From Candidatus Melainabacteria bacterium GWA2_34_9 (GTDB taxonomy: Bacteria > Cyanobacteriota > Vampirovibrionia > Gastranaerophilales > UBA9971): DNA of 5,724 nt. Each line of letters opens with the position of its first letter. Position 1 is the first letter of the stretch. Position numbers and translations under genes: made by a program. The notes below the pieces were generated by a model. It ran no database searches and had not been told where the DNA came from. It saw only the letters and a program-made list of their open reading frames with translations. This document shows, in pieces, positions 5,486 through 5,724 of the stretch. The stretch is from the NCBI GenBank assembly GCA_001784535.1, contig MFRJ01000064.1, positions 1,012-6,735 on the forward strand. Direction: 5' to 3'.

Positions 5486-5724
5486 TTCACTTTTTCTTTT
5501 TCAGTTAATGTAGCTATTTCTCGTAAATTTTCTGCCACCTGAGCCAAATTACTAATGCTCTCAATTTCATGCATATCTAGGAAATTATCTGGATCAAGAA
5601 GAATTATTAATCTCTCTTTAAATTTTCCGATACCAAGAATAAAATCTTGAGATTTATCAGAATTTACGGGAGAAGCCTGAACATCTTTTGTCTGCATATG
5701 TATTACTTCAGAAACTGAATCTAC
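5482..5724 (-). CDS. cheW: CheW chemotaxis coupling protein, C-terminal 80 residues (5' end outside window)
   Basis: CheW bridges chemoreceptors and the kinase CheA at the inner face of the membrane. The reading frame is open to the right edge. Its first visible residues, VDSVSEVIHMQTKDVQASP, match the conserved CheW segment usually seen as (I/V)VDSVSEV followed by a proline-containing loop. FILGIGKFKERLIILLDPDNFL then gives the last beta strands of the CheW fold. The methionine within VIHM is internal, so the gene does not start there. After the fold comes a tail of about 30 polar, helix-prone residues (MHEIESISNLAQVAENLREI and a charged TLTEKEKVK), longer than in compact CheW proteins. A CheV or CheA C-terminus is less likely, because no receiver domain follows, but only the end of the protein is visible. 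The stop codon lies within the shared terminator stem. Confidence 0.85.
   Translation of the reverse strand, partial: VDSVSEVIHMQTKDVQASPVNSDKSQDFILGIGKFKERLIILLDPDNFLDMHEIESISNLAQVAENLREIATLTEKEKVK

Noticed and set aside
5482..5697. A complete 71-residue protein starting at the ATG at 5697
   Set aside because: The frame stays open upstream to the window edge, and the residues before this methionine (VDSVSEVIH) belong to the conserved CheW motif, so it is an internal methionine.

Overview
The window is AT-rich bacterial DNA, gene-dense except for one roughly 850-base non-coding stretch in the middle. No single gene fixes the lineage. Low GC, an RNase E/G gene directly downstream of a TIGR03960/TIGR03936-type radical SAM gene, a long SRP RNA with an Alu domain, and CheW chemotaxis together suggest a low-GC Terrabacteria-type organism. 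A Melainabacteria/Vampirovibrio relative or a Firmicute would both fit; this placement is inference and weak.

Left part (1-3523, minus strand): the 5' two-thirds of a ribonuclease E/G gene runs off the left edge. Upstream of it is a 903-residue B12-binding-type radical SAM protein fused to its usual partner domain (TIGR03936/DUF2344). The 149-base gap between them has no terminator for the upstream gene, so read-through into the RNase gene is likely, but it holds a candidate internal promoter and a small palindromic repeat. The radical SAM protein carries a roughly 20-25-residue extra segment near its N-terminus, encoded by locally GC-richer DNA.

Middle (3524-4648): a 61-residue CopG/Arc-type ribbon-helix-helix regulator (minus strand) has a strong Shine-Dalgarno and its own perfect 34-base palindromic terminator. 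Upstream lies non-coding DNA with two nested inverted-repeat structures that look like a dispersed repeat element. Beyond these, on the minus strand at about 4256-4518, is a gene for the large-type bacterial signal recognition particle RNA (ffs/scr). It has a terminal helix, Alu domain, helix 6, helix 7 and a helix 8 with GGAA tetraloop, plus a well-placed -10 box and a 3' U-tract. The small plus-strand reading frame over it is spurious.

Right part (4649-5724): a plus-strand TPR protein (263 residues, about six repeats) converges on the C-terminal part of a cheW gene on the minus strand. The two share one bidirectional terminator with 17-base perfect arms; it begins at the base after the TPR stop codon and contains the cheW stop codon.

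Functionally the window joins RNA processing (RNase E/G), protein targeting (SRP RNA), a small DNA-binding regulator and chemotaxis. Apart from the radical SAM/RNase pair, nothing shows that these genes act together. I found no CRISPR array, transposase, tRNA or defence system.
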